Assembly (NCBI GenBank): GCA_905478765.1
Contig: CAJQJY010000001.1
Coordinates: 1 to 64,000 of the forward strand
Length of the DNA: 64,000 nt
Direction of reading: 5' to 3'
DNA from: an uncultured Flavobacteriales bacterium
Lineage (GTDB): Bacteria; Bacteroidota; Bacteroidia; Flavobacteriales; BACL11
In this document: one piece after another, positions 19,627-27,984 of the stretch
Layout of the letters: every line of letters starts with the position of its first letter
How positions within the stretch are numbered: position 1 is the first letter of the stretch
Position numbers and translations under genes: made by a program
The notes under the pieces: model-generated
Database searches by the model: none
What the model saw: the letters and a program-made list of their open reading frames with translations, nothing else
What the model was told of the DNA's origin: nothing

Positions 19627-20172
19627 TTAATTTTTTTGCCACACTATTTCTGTGCCGCCATTATCTTTTAAAATAGCTCTAGAAAGTACAAACAAATAAT
19701 CAGACAACCTGTTTAAATATTGCAGATGTAATATGTCAATTTCTGATGTTTTACTTAGATTAACTAAACTACGCTCAGCTCTCCTACAAACTGTTCGTGC
19801 AATATGGCATTTAGATGTAGTAGGGTGACCAGAAGGAAGAATAAAATTCTTTAACATGGGCAATGATTCTTCCATTTTATCTATTGCTTTTTCCAACATT
19901 TCAATGTTTTTGGCTGTAATATTGGGTAAATTAATTATACTTTTTTTACCGTCAAATGAAATTACTGAACCTAAATTGAAAAGTTGATTTTGAATGTTTA
20001 ATAAAATTTCTTTATGAAATTCTTTTAAATCTTGATCATAAATATTTCCAATAAATGAGTTGAGCTCATCAATTGTTCCGTAACAATCTAATCTTACATG
20101 ATCTTTGTCAACTATACTGCCTCCATGTAATTGTGTTTGTCCTTTATCTCCCTTTTTAGTGTATACTTTCAT
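19627..20172 (-). CDS. PduO-type cob(I)alamin adenosyltransferase
   Basis: Transfers the adenosyl group of ATP to cob(I)alamin to make coenzyme B12. The 181-residue helical protein carries the PduO/ATR hallmarks: TKKGDKGQTQLHGG near the N-terminus (ATP loop), YGTIDELNSFIG, CHIARTVCRRAERSL (Arg residues of the active site) and YLNRLSDYLFVLSR. It lies three bases downstream of the methyltransferase gene, so they share a transcript. No B12 biosynthesis or B12-dependent mutase is in the window; it probably supports salvage for enzymes such as methylmalonyl-CoA mutase elsewhere. Confidence 0.93.
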   Translation of the reverse strand: MKVYTKKGDKGQTQLHGGSIVDKDHVRLDCYGTIDELNSFIGNIYDQDLKEFHKEILLNIQNQLFNLGSVISFDGKKSIINLPNITAKNIEMLEKAIDKMEESLPMLKNFILPSGHPTTSKCHIARTVCRRAERSLVNLSKTSEIDILHLQYLNRLSDYLFVLSRAILKDNGGTEIVWQKN

Positions 20173-20175
20173 GAT

Positions 20176-20961
20176 TTAGAATTTAATGGTAAAATTTTCT
20201 TTGCTTAATTCTGATTTTATAAAAACAACTCCAACAAAAAATAAATCAATTGTTAATGTAGTTTTTTGGTGCCTCTTAATGTAATTCCAAGCATTCTCCA
20301 TCCCCTCTGACCAATGAATATCATCAAATATAAAAATAGTGTCATTGTTAGCGTATTTCAAGCACTTCTCAAAATAATCAATAGTTGGTTTTTCTTGATG
20401 ATTTCCATCAATAAAAGCTAAATCTACAGTTTTAATTTTTTCAAGTTTAGCTTCTAGTGTGGTATTAAAATCTCCTAAAGTGATAGATGTGTTCTTCGTA
20501 TTTAATTTCTTAAAATTTTGTTGCGCAACTTTTGCTGTTTCAGGGCAGCCTTCAAAAGTATGAACTTGAGATTCTTTATTTGCTTGTGCTAAATAAAGCG
20601 TACTTATTCCTAGTGATGTTCCTAGTTCTAAAATATTTTTTGGTTTATAAAACTGAGTTATTCTATAAAGTAGTTTCCCAAATTTTGAATTCTTTGCAGA
20701 ATTCTTTGCAATATCTTTAACTTTTCTTGAGTTATTATTATTAACATGGCTTCCTGCTCCAAAATCAGTAATTTTTATTATATCATCTGATTTGATTAAA
20801 TCCCTTCTTAACTGCTCAATATTTTTGCAGTTTTGGTCATCAGATTTTTTATTTAGAACCATTGTGATAAACTCATATAAAAAAGGAGCCTGTGCACTGT
20901 GTTTATTTTTTGCTGTAAAAAAATACTTAATATATCTAAAAATGAGTTGCAATGCTTTCAT
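20176..20961 (-). CDS. Class I SAM-dependent methyltransferase
   Basis: 261 residues from ATG at 20961. The upstream in-frame ATG at 21000 is rejected because a full promoter ends only five bases before 20961 and because the extra codons belong to a shifted frame of the dead dksA gene. The SAM-binding motif I is ILELGTSLGIST, motif II ends FEGCPE, and the O-methyltransferase-like acidic motif is VDLAFIDGNH with FDDIHWSEGM later. The pattern resembles the catechol/caffeoyl-CoA O-methyltransferase branch, but the substrate cannot be read. The adenosyltransferase gene follows after three bases. Confidence 0.85.
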   Translation of the reverse strand: MKALQLIFRYIKYFFTAKNKHSAQAPFLYEFITMVLNKKSDDQNCKNIEQLRRDLIKSDDIIKITDFGAGSHVNNNNSRKVKDIAKNSAKNSKFGKLLYRITQFYKPKNILELGTSLGISTLYLAQANKESQVHTFEGCPETAKVAQQNFKKLNTKNTSITLGDFNTTLEAKLEKIKTVDLAFIDGNHQEKPTIDYFEKCLKYANNDTIFIFDDIHWSEGMENAWNYIKRHQKTTLTIDLFFVGVVFIKSELSKENFTIKF

Positions 20962-20966
20962 GGGTT

Positions 20967-21001
20967 CAAAAGTACATTTTATTGTGCACAATTCACACAA
21001 A
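20967..21001 (-). promoter_or_regulatory. Promoter of the methyltransferase gene
   Basis: Minus strand: TTTG at 20998-21001 and TACTTTTG at 20967-20974, 23 bp apart. The -7 box ends five bases before the ATG, so the transcript should be leaderless or nearly so. It lies within the 3' end of the dksA-like pseudogene. Confidence 0.65.
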
Positions 21002-21262
21002 ATTTCTATGTGGACGAATCATTAAAATACCTCAAGGAATATTTTGTTTACATTTATAGCATGTGCTGAAATTAGCATCTTTAATTTTGTGTTGCATTAT
21101 CTATATTTGCTGCATTTTATTTTCTGCTTACCTAAGAGCTGATTCAACTACACATTTATTATTGATAGCATCTCTGCGTGACATTCTCTCAATTGAATTT
21201 TCAGTTGCAATTGGCTCACAAAGCTTAGTATACTTGGCTGTCTTTTTTTGTGTTTCGTCCAT
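20979..21262 (-). pseudogene. Decayed DksA/TraR-type C4 zinc-finger gene
   Basis: From ATG at 21262 a 44-codon frame contains CEPIATENSIERMSRRDAIN and then VVESALR, the signature of the short Bacteroidetes DksA/TraR family (PIAPDNAIGR-x-SR-x-DAINNKSV-x-EAALR). It is followed in the same frame by TAA (21128-21130), AENKMQQI, TAG (21101-21103), DANFSTCYKCKQNIP, TGA (21032-21034), and ILMIRPH. A shift of frame then gives KFCVNCAQ and TAA at 20979-20981. Both Cys pairs of the zinc finger remain recognisable. Three stops and a frameshift within ~95 codons show a dead gene. Intact homologues bind the RNA polymerase secondary channel. The 44-codon piece alone lacks the zinc finger. Confidence 0.88.
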
Positions 21263-21267
21263 CAAGG

Positions 21268-21275
21268 CAAATGTA
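21268..21275 (-). promoter_or_regulatory. Relic -7 box of the dksA-like pseudogene
   Basis: Minus strand TACATTTG, five bases before the pseudogene ATG. It is back-to-back with the epimerase -7 box at 21290-21297. I see no clear -33 element. Confidence 0.45.
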
Positions 21276-21289
21276 TAGTTTTTTTACTG

Positions 21290-21297
21290 TATTTTTG
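21290..21297 (+). promoter_or_regulatory. -7 box of the heptose epimerase gene
   Basis: TATTTTTG matches TAnnTTTG and ends four bases before the ATG at 21302. This supports that start and suggests a leaderless mRNA. No TTTG at normal spacing is visible. Confidence 0.55.
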
Positions 21298-21301
21298 CAT
21301 A

Positions 21302-22267
21302 ATGATTATCGTTACAGGCGCAGCAGGTTTTATTGGTTCCGTTTTAGTTGGCAAGCTAAATTCATTAGACAAGTTAAACTTAATATTAGTTGATGATTTT
21401 TCAAATGATGAGAAAAACAAAAACCTGTATAATAAGCAGTTTACTCAACAGATTGATCGTTCAGAATTTCTAAATTGGTTTATGAATAATGCTGAATCAG
21501 TTGCTGAATTTTATCATATTGGTGCTAGAACTGATACTACAGAGTTTAATGTTGAGATATTTAATGAGTTGAACCTGAATTATACTAAGCAATTATGGAA
21601 TATTTGTGCTGACAATAGCATTCCTTTTGTGTATGCTTCCTCAGCAGCTACTTATGGTATGGGAGAGTTTGGGTTTGAGGATAATCATGATATTATTAAT
21701 GATTTAGTTCCATTAAATCCTTATGGGGAATCAAAAAATGATTTTGATAAATGGGCTATAAAACAAAAGTCAGACCCTCCATTTTGGGCAGGTTTTAAGT
21801 TTTTTAATGTTTATGGGCCTAATGAATTTCATAAAAGCAGAATGGCTTCAGTAATTTCACATGCTTTTCGTCAAATTTCAGTTAGTAATGGAATGAAACT
21901 TTTTAAATCGCATAACGCTAAATATAAAGATGGGGAACAATTACGTGATTTTATTTATGTAAAGGATGTAGTTGAAGTATTGGTTTTTATGATGGAGAGC
22001 AAAAAGCAAAGCGGAATTTATAATCTTGGAAGTGGGAAAGCAAGGACTTTTAAAGATTTAGTTGAGGCAACTTTCTCTGCTATGAATATCAAAAGTGACA
22101 TTTCATATATAGATACTCCCATTGATATTAGAGATAAATACCAATATTTTACTGAGGCAGATATGCAAAAATTAAAAACGGTGGGTTATAAAAACTCCTT
22201 TACGAATTTAGAAGATGGAGTAAAGGATTATGTTCAGAACTATCTGATTGACAAGAAGTATTACTAG
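21302..22267 (+). CDS. rfaD: ADP-L-glycero-D-manno-heptose-6-epimerase
   Basis: Epimerises ADP-heptose for the inner core of lipopolysaccharide. The 321-residue short-chain dehydrogenase-type protein has an NADP-binding VTGAAGFIGS at its very N-terminus, the catalytic Tyr-x3-Lys in NPYGESKNDFDKW, and EQLRDFIYVKDVV, characteristic of HldD/RfaD. The start at 21302 is chosen over 21248 because the Rossmann strand begins there and a -7 box sits just in front. It converges on merR with a 4-bp overlap. Another extended SDR sugar epimerase is possible but less likely. Confidence 0.9.
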   Translation: MIIVTGAAGFIGSVLVGKLNSLDKLNLILVDDFSNDEKNKNLYNKQFTQQIDRSEFLNWFMNNAESVAEFYHIGARTDTTEFNVEIFNELNLNYTKQLWNICADNSIPFVYASSAATYGMGEFGFEDNHDIINDLVPLNPYGESKNDFDKWAIKQKSDPPFWAGFKFFNVYGPNEFHKSRMASVISHAFRQISVSNGMKLFKSHNAKYKDGEQLRDFIYVKDVVEVLVFMMESKKQSGIYNLGSGKARTFKDLVEATFSAMNIKSDISYIDTPIDIRDKYQYFTEADMQKLKTVGYKNSFTNLEDGVKDYVQNYLIDKKYY

Positions 22268-22599
22268 AGCTGTGCTCTCAATTTTACTAAAAATCCCCTG
22301 ATATCTTTCAGGTGATTTACAATTTCAATATTGTTAATTGTATCTTCTTTATTTTCTTTAAGTTTCATTTTAGCACCTTCTAAAGTAAACCCTCTTTCTT
22401 TTATTAAATGATAAATAATTTGAAGGTTTTTTATGTCTTTTGGAGTAAACAATCTGTTACCTTTTTTATTTTTTTTTGGTGTTAAAATATCAAATTCTTT
22501 CTCCCAAAATCGGATAGCAGAAATATTTAACTCAAACATTTTAGCAACTTCACCTATTTTGTAAAATAGTTTTTCTTTTGGTAAATTATTAAAATCCAT
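22264..22599 (-). CDS. MerR-family transcriptional regulator
   Basis: A 111-residue protein. The winged-helix DNA-binding domain comprises FYKIGEVAKMF, then ISAIRFWEKEF, and GNRLFTPKDI, followed by the start of a dimerisation coiled coil (GFTLEGAKMKL). It lacks an effector domain and Cys metal ligands, so it is the short type typical of Bacteroidetes. It is coupled to the upstream M23 peptidase gene by TAATG. This pairing suggests a constant operon, but its targets are unknown. Confidence 0.9.
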   Translation of the reverse strand: MDFNNLPKEKLFYKIGEVAKMFELNISAIRFWEKEFDILTPKKNKKGNRLFTPKDIKNLQIIYHLIKERGFTLEGAKMKLKENKEDTINNIEIVNHLKDIRGFLVKLRAQL

Positions 22600-23570
22600 T
22601 AATCAAATGATTGATTATTTTGAGAAGAAATTTCTAACATCTTTTCATACTCATCAGGATTTAAATCATTGTAGTAGAAGTTAACAGGATTTATTTTTCT
22701 ACCATCTTTATGAACTTCATAATGAAGGTGAGGAGCAACTGAAGTTCCTGTACTTCCAACATATCCAATAACATCACCTCTTTTAACTTTTTGCCCTTTT
22801 TTCACAATGTATTTTTTCATGTGAGCGTAAAGCGTTTTGTATCCATATCCATGGTCAATAACTACATGATTGCCATATCCTCTTCTACTTCTTCTTACTT
22901 TATGTATTTTACCATCGCCTGTAGCATAAATAGGCGTTCCACTTTTTGCAGAGAAGTCCATTCCAGTATGTAGTTTTCTAGTTTTGTATATTGGATGTAT
23001 TCTATAACCCCATCCACTTGCCATTCGGCTTAAATCTTTATTCGAAACTGGTTGTATGGCAGGAATTGCAGCAAGCATATCGGCTTTATTTTTTGCTAAT
23101 TCAATAATATCATCAAAGGATTTTGACTGAATATAAAGTTGTTTAGTGATCTGATCAAGTTTCTTGCTCGTTTCAACTATTAGTTCAGTATTTTTAAATC
23201 CATTTAATTCTTGATACCTATTTACGCCACCATATCCCGCTTTTCTGATTGAAGATGGAATTGGGTCTGCTTCAAAAATTACTCTATAAATGTTGTCATC
23301 ACGCTTTTGAATATCATCTAGAACAAGCTCAACTTGTGACAACTTATCTTGCACTAAATCATATTGAGTGGTAAGTTGTGCAATCTCTCTATTAAGAGTT
23401 TTTTCTTTAGGGCTATCAAAAAATTGAAAGAAAACCAAAACCATTACAAGTCCTAAAAATGCACTTCCCATCAGTAAGTAAAACATTTGTTTTAACTTAT
23501 TTAAACTATTAAGTTCAATTCGTTTGTAACTTAGTGATTTAGTATCGTAATAATATTTTACCTTAGCCAT
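22599..23570 (-). CDS. M23-family peptidoglycan endopeptidase (LytM-type) with membrane anchor
   Basis: 323 residues from ATG at 23570 (MAKVKYYYD); the extra codons up to 23588 would need a TTG start. One membrane helix (~31-50) is followed by a coiled coil (~60-100). The M23 domain has the zinc ligands His and Asp in HTGMDFSA, then HVVIDHGYGYKTLYAH, and HLHYEV. GYVGSTGTSVAPHLHYE is standard for active enzymes, so cleavage of peptidoglycan crosslinks is likely. A -7 box is at 23586-23593. Confidence 0.93.
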   Translation of the reverse strand: MAKVKYYYDTKSLSYKRIELNSLNKLKQMFYLLMGSAFLGLVMVLVFFQFFDSPKEKTLNREIAQLTTQYDLVQDKLSQVELVLDDIQKRDDNIYRVIFEADPIPSSIRKAGYGGVNRYQELNGFKNTELIVETSKKLDQITKQLYIQSKSFDDIIELAKNKADMLAAIPAIQPVSNKDLSRMASGWGYRIHPIYKTRKLHTGMDFSAKSGTPIYATGDGKIHKVRRSRRGYGNHVVIDHGYGYKTLYAHMKKYIVKKGQKVKRGDVIGYVGSTGTSVAPHLHYEVHKDGRKINPVNFYYNDLNPDEYEKMLEISSQNNQSFD

Positions 23571-23585
23571 CTTAAAATTATTGTA

Positions 23586-23593
23586 CAAATTTA
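23586..23593 (-). promoter_or_regulatory. -7 box of the M23 peptidase-merR operon
   Basis: Minus strand TAAATTTG, a full match to TAnnTTTG, 15 bases before the ATG at 23570. It supports that start. Confidence 0.5.
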
Positions 23594-23672
23594 CTTATTT
23601 TGCATTAGATAAAGCATGAAATAGTGCTGATTTCTTACAACTTATTGTGAATTGTAAAATTAACAACAGAAA

Positions 23673-26267
23673 ATGAAAGCCAATACACTCAGAGCTCTAT
23701 ACTTAGATTTCTTTAAATCAAAGCAACATAAACTTGTTTCATCAGCACCTATGGTGGTAAAAAATGACCCTACATTAATGTTTACAAATGCAGGGATGAA
23801 TCAATTTAAAGATGTCTTTTTAGGATATTCTGATCCTAAAAATTTAAGAATAGTAAATTCACAAAAATGTTTGAGAGTTTCGGGTAAGCATAATGATTTG
23901 GAGGAAGTAGGGCATGATACTTACCATCATACCATGTTTGAAATGTTGGGGAGTTGGAGTTTTGGTGATTACTTTAAAGAAGATGCAATAAATTGGGCTT
24001 GGGAATTTCTTATTGAAGTTTGCAAGCTAGATAAAGACCGGATTTATGTTACTGTTTTTGAAGGCGCTAAAGAAGATGGGTTAGATAAAGATAATGAAGC
24101 ATTTAATAAGTGGAGGAACCACCTTCCTGAAGATAGAATTCTAAATGGAAATAAAGAGGACAACTTTTGGGAAATGGGGGAGACAGGACCTTGTGGACCT
24201 TGTTCTGAAATCCATTTTGATAATAGGAATAATGAAGAAAGAGCAAAAGTTAATGGTATCAACTTAGTAAATGAAGACCATCCACAAGTTATTGAAATCT
24301 GGAATTTAGTATTTATGCAATACATTAGAATTTCTGATGGTAGTTTAAAGCCTTTACCAAATTCTCATGTTGATACTGGAATGGGATTTGAAAGGCTGGC
24401 TATGATAATGCAAGGGGTGCAGTCAAATTATGATACTGATATTTTTCAGCCAATAATTCAAGCTATTGCTAAAAAAGCAGAACTGCAATATGGAGAAAAT
24501 CAAAAGCAAGATATTGCAATGCGAGTTATTGCAGATCATATAAGAGCAATTTCATTTTCAATTGCTGACGGACAATTGCCATCCAATGTAAAAGCAGGTT
24601 ATGTTATAAGAAGGATTTTAAGAAGAGCAGTTAGGTATGCTTATACTTTTTTAAACCTTAAAACTTCATTTATGTATGAATTGGTTGCTGTACTTTCTGA
24701 TCAAATGGGAGTGCAGTTTGAAGAATTAAAAGCTCAAAAAGATTTGATACAAAAAGTAGTAAAAGAGGAAGAAGAATCTTTCTTAAGAACTCTTGAAGAT
24801 GGCTTAAAAAGGATAGGGCAAATCACTAAAAATGTAAAAGGAGAGATATCAGGAAAGCAAGTTTTTGAACTTTATGATACTTATGGTTTCCCTGCTGACT
24901 TAACAGCTCTTATTTTAAGTGAGCAAAACTTAGCTTTTAGTCAAGAGGAATTTGATGTTGCTATGCAAGAACAAAAAGATAGGTCAAAACAAGCGGGTAA
25001 AATTGCAAAAGGAGATTGGACGGTTCTGATAGCAGATGAAAAAGAAGAATTTGTTGGCTATAAAAACTTAGAAACTGAATTTAAAATCACTAGATACAGA
25101 AAAGTTACTTCAAATGATGGGAAAAAATATCAGTTGGTGTTTAATTTAACACCATTTTATCCTGAAAGTGGAGGGCAAGTTGGTGATACTGGAACAATTT
25201 CATCTGGAAGTGAATCAATAAATATTGTTGACACTAAGAAGGAAAACAAGTTAATTGTTCATTTTGTTGATAAGTTACCAAATGATGTTAATGAAAAATT
25301 TTCAGCAAAAGTAAATGCAATTGACAGAAAAGCATCTGAAAGAAATCATACTGCAACTCATTTATTGCACGAAAGTTTGCGAGATATTTTAGGAGAGCAT
25401 GTAGTTCAAAAAGGCTCATTAGTAAATCCACTTTATTTACGTTTTGATTTTACTCATTTTTCAAAAATTGAAAAAGCTAATTTAGATATGATAGAAGCAG
25501 ATGTAAATGCTAAAATTTTAGCTAATATCATTTTGGATGAACATATTAATTTGCCACTTAAAAAAGCTGAGGATATGGGGGCTATTATGTTATTTGGCGA
25601 AAAATATGAAGAGGTTGTGCGTGTGATTCAGTTTAGTTCTTCTAAGGAGTTGTGTGGTGGAACCCATGTAAATGCTACTGGAGAAATTGGGCTTTTTAAA
25701 ATCCTTTCGGAAGGATCTGCTGCATCAGGAATTAGAAGAATAGAAGCAATTACTGGAGTGAATGCGATGGATTATCTTAATAATAAGGAAACTTTATTAA
25801 ATGAAATAGGTGGGCTAGTTAAAAATAAGGATTTGAAAAAGGGGGTAGAGAAGTTAATCACAACAAATAAAGCTTTAGAAAAACAAATCAGTACTCTTAA
25901 AAAAGCCAATGCAGGAAATGTAAAAGATAATTTATTGAGCTCAGTAGTAGAGGTAAACGGAATTCGTTTTATTGCACAAGAAGTTGATATGGATGCAGAG
26001 GATATGAAGAATGTTTCGTTTTCACTTAGAAAAGAAGAGAACTTAGCTATGGTGTTAGGCACTAAGCATGGTGAAAAAGCACTTTTAACGGTTATGCTAA
26101 CTGATGATTTAGTTGCTAAAGGAATGAATGCAGGAGCAATGATAAGTGAAATTGCAATCGAAATAACTGGAGGTGGTGGCGGACAGCCTTTCTTTGCTAC
26201 TGCTGGTGGTACTAAACTAAGTGGTATAGTAGATGCTTTGGAAAAAGCAAAAGAAATATTAGGATAA
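23673..26267 (+). CDS. alaS: Alanyl-tRNA synthetase
   Basis: Charges tRNA-Ala. The 864-residue class II synthetase has the N-terminal catalytic core (LMFTNAGMNQFKD, HHTMFEMLGSWSFGDYFK, GPCGPCSEIHFD, GMGFERL). The editing domain shows HTATHLLH and CGGTHV zinc/editing motifs, followed by a C-Ala/DHHA1 domain ending GGGGGQPFFA. Length and motif order are normal. It is transcribed divergently from the M23 peptidase and ends at a bidirectional terminator. Confidence 0.98.
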   Translation: MKANTLRALYLDFFKSKQHKLVSSAPMVVKNDPTLMFTNAGMNQFKDVFLGYSDPKNLRIVNSQKCLRVSGKHNDLEEVGHDTYHHTMFEMLGSWSFGDYFKEDAINWAWEFLIEVCKLDKDRIYVTVFEGAKEDGLDKDNEAFNKWRNHLPEDRILNGNKEDNFWEMGETGPCGPCSEIHFDNRNNEERAKVNGINLVNEDHPQVIEIWNLVFMQYIRISDGSLKPLPNSHVDTGMGFERLAMIMQGVQSNYDTDIFQPIIQAIAKKAELQYGENQKQDIAMRVIADHIRAISFSIADGQLPSNVKAGYVIRRILRRAVRYAYTFLNLKTSFMYELVAVLSDQMGVQFEELKAQKDLIQKVVKEEEESFLRTLEDGLKRIGQITKNVKGEISGKQVFELYDTYGFPADLTALILSEQNLAFSQEEFDVAMQEQKDRSKQAGKIAKGDWTVLIADEKEEFVGYKNLETEFKITRYRKVTSNDGKKYQLVFNLTPFYPESGGQVGDTGTISSGSESINIVDTKKENKLIVHFVDKLPNDVNEKFSAKVNAIDRKASERNHTATHLLHESLRDILGEHVVQKGSLVNPLYLRFDFTHFSKIEKANLDMIEADVNAKILANIILDEHINLPLKKAEDMGAIMLFGEKYEEVVRVIQFSSSKELCGGTHVNATGEIGLFKILSEGSAASGIRRIEAITGVNAMDYLNNKETLLNEIGGLVKNKDLKKGVEKLITTNKALEKQISTLKKANAGNVKDNLLSSVVEVNGIRFIAQEVDMDAEDMKNVSFSLRKEENLAMVLGTKHGEKALLTVMLTDDLVAKGMNAGAMISEIAIEITGGGGGQPFFATAGGTKLSGIVDALEKAKEILG

Positions 26268-26269
26268 TA

Positions 26270-26298
26270 AAAAAGCCAGCTTTTAACTGGCTTTTTTT
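26270..26298. terminator. Bidirectional terminator between alaS and the beta-barrel gene
   Basis: Stem AAAAAGCCAG/CTGGCTTTTT with a 7-nt loop and T run on the plus strand. The A run gives a T run on the minus strand, so it can serve both converging genes. Confidence 0.9.
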
Positions 26299-26319
26299 AA
26301 TGTTTAAGAATTTTTTACC

Positions 26320-26745
26320 TTAGAATCTGTAAGAAAGACCAAAATTGAAAGATCCTTCTCTGTTTCCATCAGCATCTTCACTTGTAGGCATAGTGTAATT
26401 TGGCTCTACATATAGGCCATTCCATACATTAAAAGCAAAACCTACGCCTATACTCATGTCTTCTGCGTCATCACCGGGCATTGTTAATGATGCATAAGCA
26501 CCTTCCACCTGAGCAATGCTGTAACGAGCAAAAATATCATAAGTTCCTTCACCATTAGCATCATCACCACCATTTGCAAGACCTACAGTGATCATATCAT
26601 TTACCATGTATCCGATTCCCAAGTTTGTGGTAATCTTGTCCATGTTTTCTTCTTGGTCCCCATCATAAGTTGTTACGACCATAAACTGTGCAGATGCTAC
26701 TAATGTTGAGAATGCAACAACTGCGGTTAATAATAATTTTTTCAT
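26320..26745 (-). CDS. Small outer-membrane beta-barrel protein
   Basis: A 141-residue protein with a signal peptide (MKKLLLTAVVAFSTLVASAQ). The mature part shows alternating strands and acidic loops and ends in the outer-membrane signature LSYRF with terminal Phe. It is strongly acidic and resembles the OmpW/OprD-like small barrel proteins annotated in marine flavobacteria. No ligand can be inferred. It lies downstream of the porin-like gene on the same strand but behind that gene's terminator. Confidence 0.75.
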   Translation of the reverse strand: MKKLLLTAVVAFSTLVASAQFMVVTTYDGDQEENMDKITTNLGIGYMVNDMITVGLANGGDDANGEGTYDIFARYSIAQVEGAYASLTMPGDDAEDMSIGVGFAFNVWNGLYVEPNYTMPTSEDADGNREGSFNFGLSYRF

Positions 26746-26862
26746 TTTTTTATTTTTTTAAATGATTAATAATGGCCGCAAGATAGCAAAGCAATTTTTA
26801 ATACTTACAAATTGTTATTTACACTTATGCACACAAATTTGTTAATTGCTAGATTTAGTTCA

Positions 26863-26892
26863 TAAAAAAAGGGCTGCAAAAAGCAGCCCTTT
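26863..26892 (-). terminator. Rho-independent terminator after the porin-like gene
   Basis: Stem AAAGGGCTGC/GCAGCCCTTT with an A5 loop. On the minus strand it is followed by seven or eight T. It lies about 25 bases past the stop codon. Confidence 0.9.
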
Positions 26893-26916
26893 AATATATT
26901 GTTTATTGTGTAAATA

Positions 26917-27957
26917 TTATAAACCTACATTTAAAGTTAACCACATGTACTTAACTTCATTATCATCAACCATTGATAAGTGTAATCCAGCATTATCATT
27001 TAATGAATAACCTAAAGAAATTTCAGTAGCATCTGTGTCAACTGCTTCATCCATAGAGTTTGTTACATTATGCATAGTTGCCCCTAAAGAGATTCCAGAC
27101 ATTTTGTAAGTTATTCCATAAGATAACAATTCAGCACCTGCACCTAAATAACCTATATTACCAGTTGTCATCCATGAACCATCCATGTTAGTACCAGCCA
27201 TATTGAAGTCACCATCCTCACCATAAACTGTTTGTGAAGCATGAACTCCCATATCATCATTTACAGCATAAGTTAAGCCGATAACTCTCATTTCATTTTC
27301 ATCAAAGTCTGAATTCATAGAAGCAGATATTCCAGCACCCATTACTTCACCACTAATGTCAATACCAGTTGCAGCATTATCACCAGATTCACCATCTGTA
27401 GTTGTAGTCATGTATACTAAGTTTACATTCCATCCAGAAAACTCACCACCTGCATTAAGGAACATATTACCATTACTACCGTCTGCTACTCCATTTTCGT
27501 CTGCACCTCCCATGTTGTTAGAAGCATAACCAATAGTAACGTCAGCCATGTCAAGATCTAAACCAATCTTGAATCCATCCCAAGTAGTTCTGTTAGTTCC
27601 CCAATCGTTAGAAGAAATTAAAGCACCTGAACCATAGTTTAATGCTTGACGACCAGCAGTTACATTAGCGTAACCCATTACATCAGTAGAAGCATATGCC
27701 TCAAAGATATTCATTGTTATCTCACCAGTAGCTGCTTGGTTTGATAACATGTAGTTTACATCTGAACTCAAATGAATACCCCAATCAGATCCTCCCCAAG
27801 TAGCGCCTAAAGTAGCTCTTTGGTTAGTCACCATTTTGTCGTTATCTCCACTCATATCAATTCTTGTTCTTGAATCAACATCCCAATCTTGAGCGAAAGT
27901 AACTGTTGTCATTAATCCCATTGCTAAGACTAATGCGTTTTGTAAATTCTTTTTCAT
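26917..27957 (-). CDS. Porin-like outer-membrane beta-barrel protein
   Basis: A 346-residue protein with a signal peptide ending VTFAQ. The mature protein consists of repeated amphipathic strands separated by Asp/Gly/Asn-rich loops (NMGGADENGVADGS) and ends LTLNVGL. An early strand contains ATLGATWGGSDWG and later FKIGLDLDMADVTIGYAS, a pattern seen in general or phosphate/alginate-type porins. The mature part is very acidic, like many marine porins. It has its own -7 box and strong terminator, which suggests an abundant, independently expressed protein. Substrate is unknown. Confidence 0.8.
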   Translation of the reverse strand: MKKNLQNALVLAMGLMTTVTFAQDWDVDSRTRIDMSGDNDKMVTNQRATLGATWGGSDWGIHLSSDVNYMLSNQAATGEITMNIFEAYASTDVMGYANVTAGRQALNYGSGALISSNDWGTNRTTWDGFKIGLDLDMADVTIGYASNNMGGADENGVADGSNGNMFLNAGGEFSGWNVNLVYMTTTTDGESGDNAATGIDISGEVMGAGISASMNSDFDENEMRVIGLTYAVNDDMGVHASQTVYGEDGDFNMAGTNMDGSWMTTGNIGYLGAGAELLSYGITYKMSGISLGATMHNVTNSMDEAVDTDATEISLGYSLNDNAGLHLSMVDDNEVKYMWLTLNVGL

Positions 27958-27984
27958 TTTTTTTAATTTTGATTAATACAAGTG

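Noticed and set aside
20962-21000. Upstream ATG at 21000 for the methyltransferase
   Set aside because: The added residues come from the pseudogene's shifted zinc-finger end, and the promoter lies between the two ATGs.
21032-21034. TGA in the dksA-like gene as a selenocysteine or recoded codon
   Set aside because: TAA and TAG stops and a frameshift occur in the same gene, so recoding does not rescue it.
21128-21262. 44-codon minus-strand frame as a functional small protein
   Set aside because: It is only the N-terminal half of a zinc-finger family member, and the rest of the family pattern continues past its stop. A functional short protein cannot be excluded but has no support.
21063-21278. 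Plus-strand 71-codon hydrophobic frame between the methyltransferase and epimerase genes
   Set aside because: It is the antisense of the DksA/TraR-like pseudogene, which has recognisable conserved blocks; the plus-strand product has none.
21248-21301. Longer N-terminus for the heptose epimerase
   Set aside because: It runs through the -7 box, and the Rossmann strand starts exactly at the ATG at 21302.
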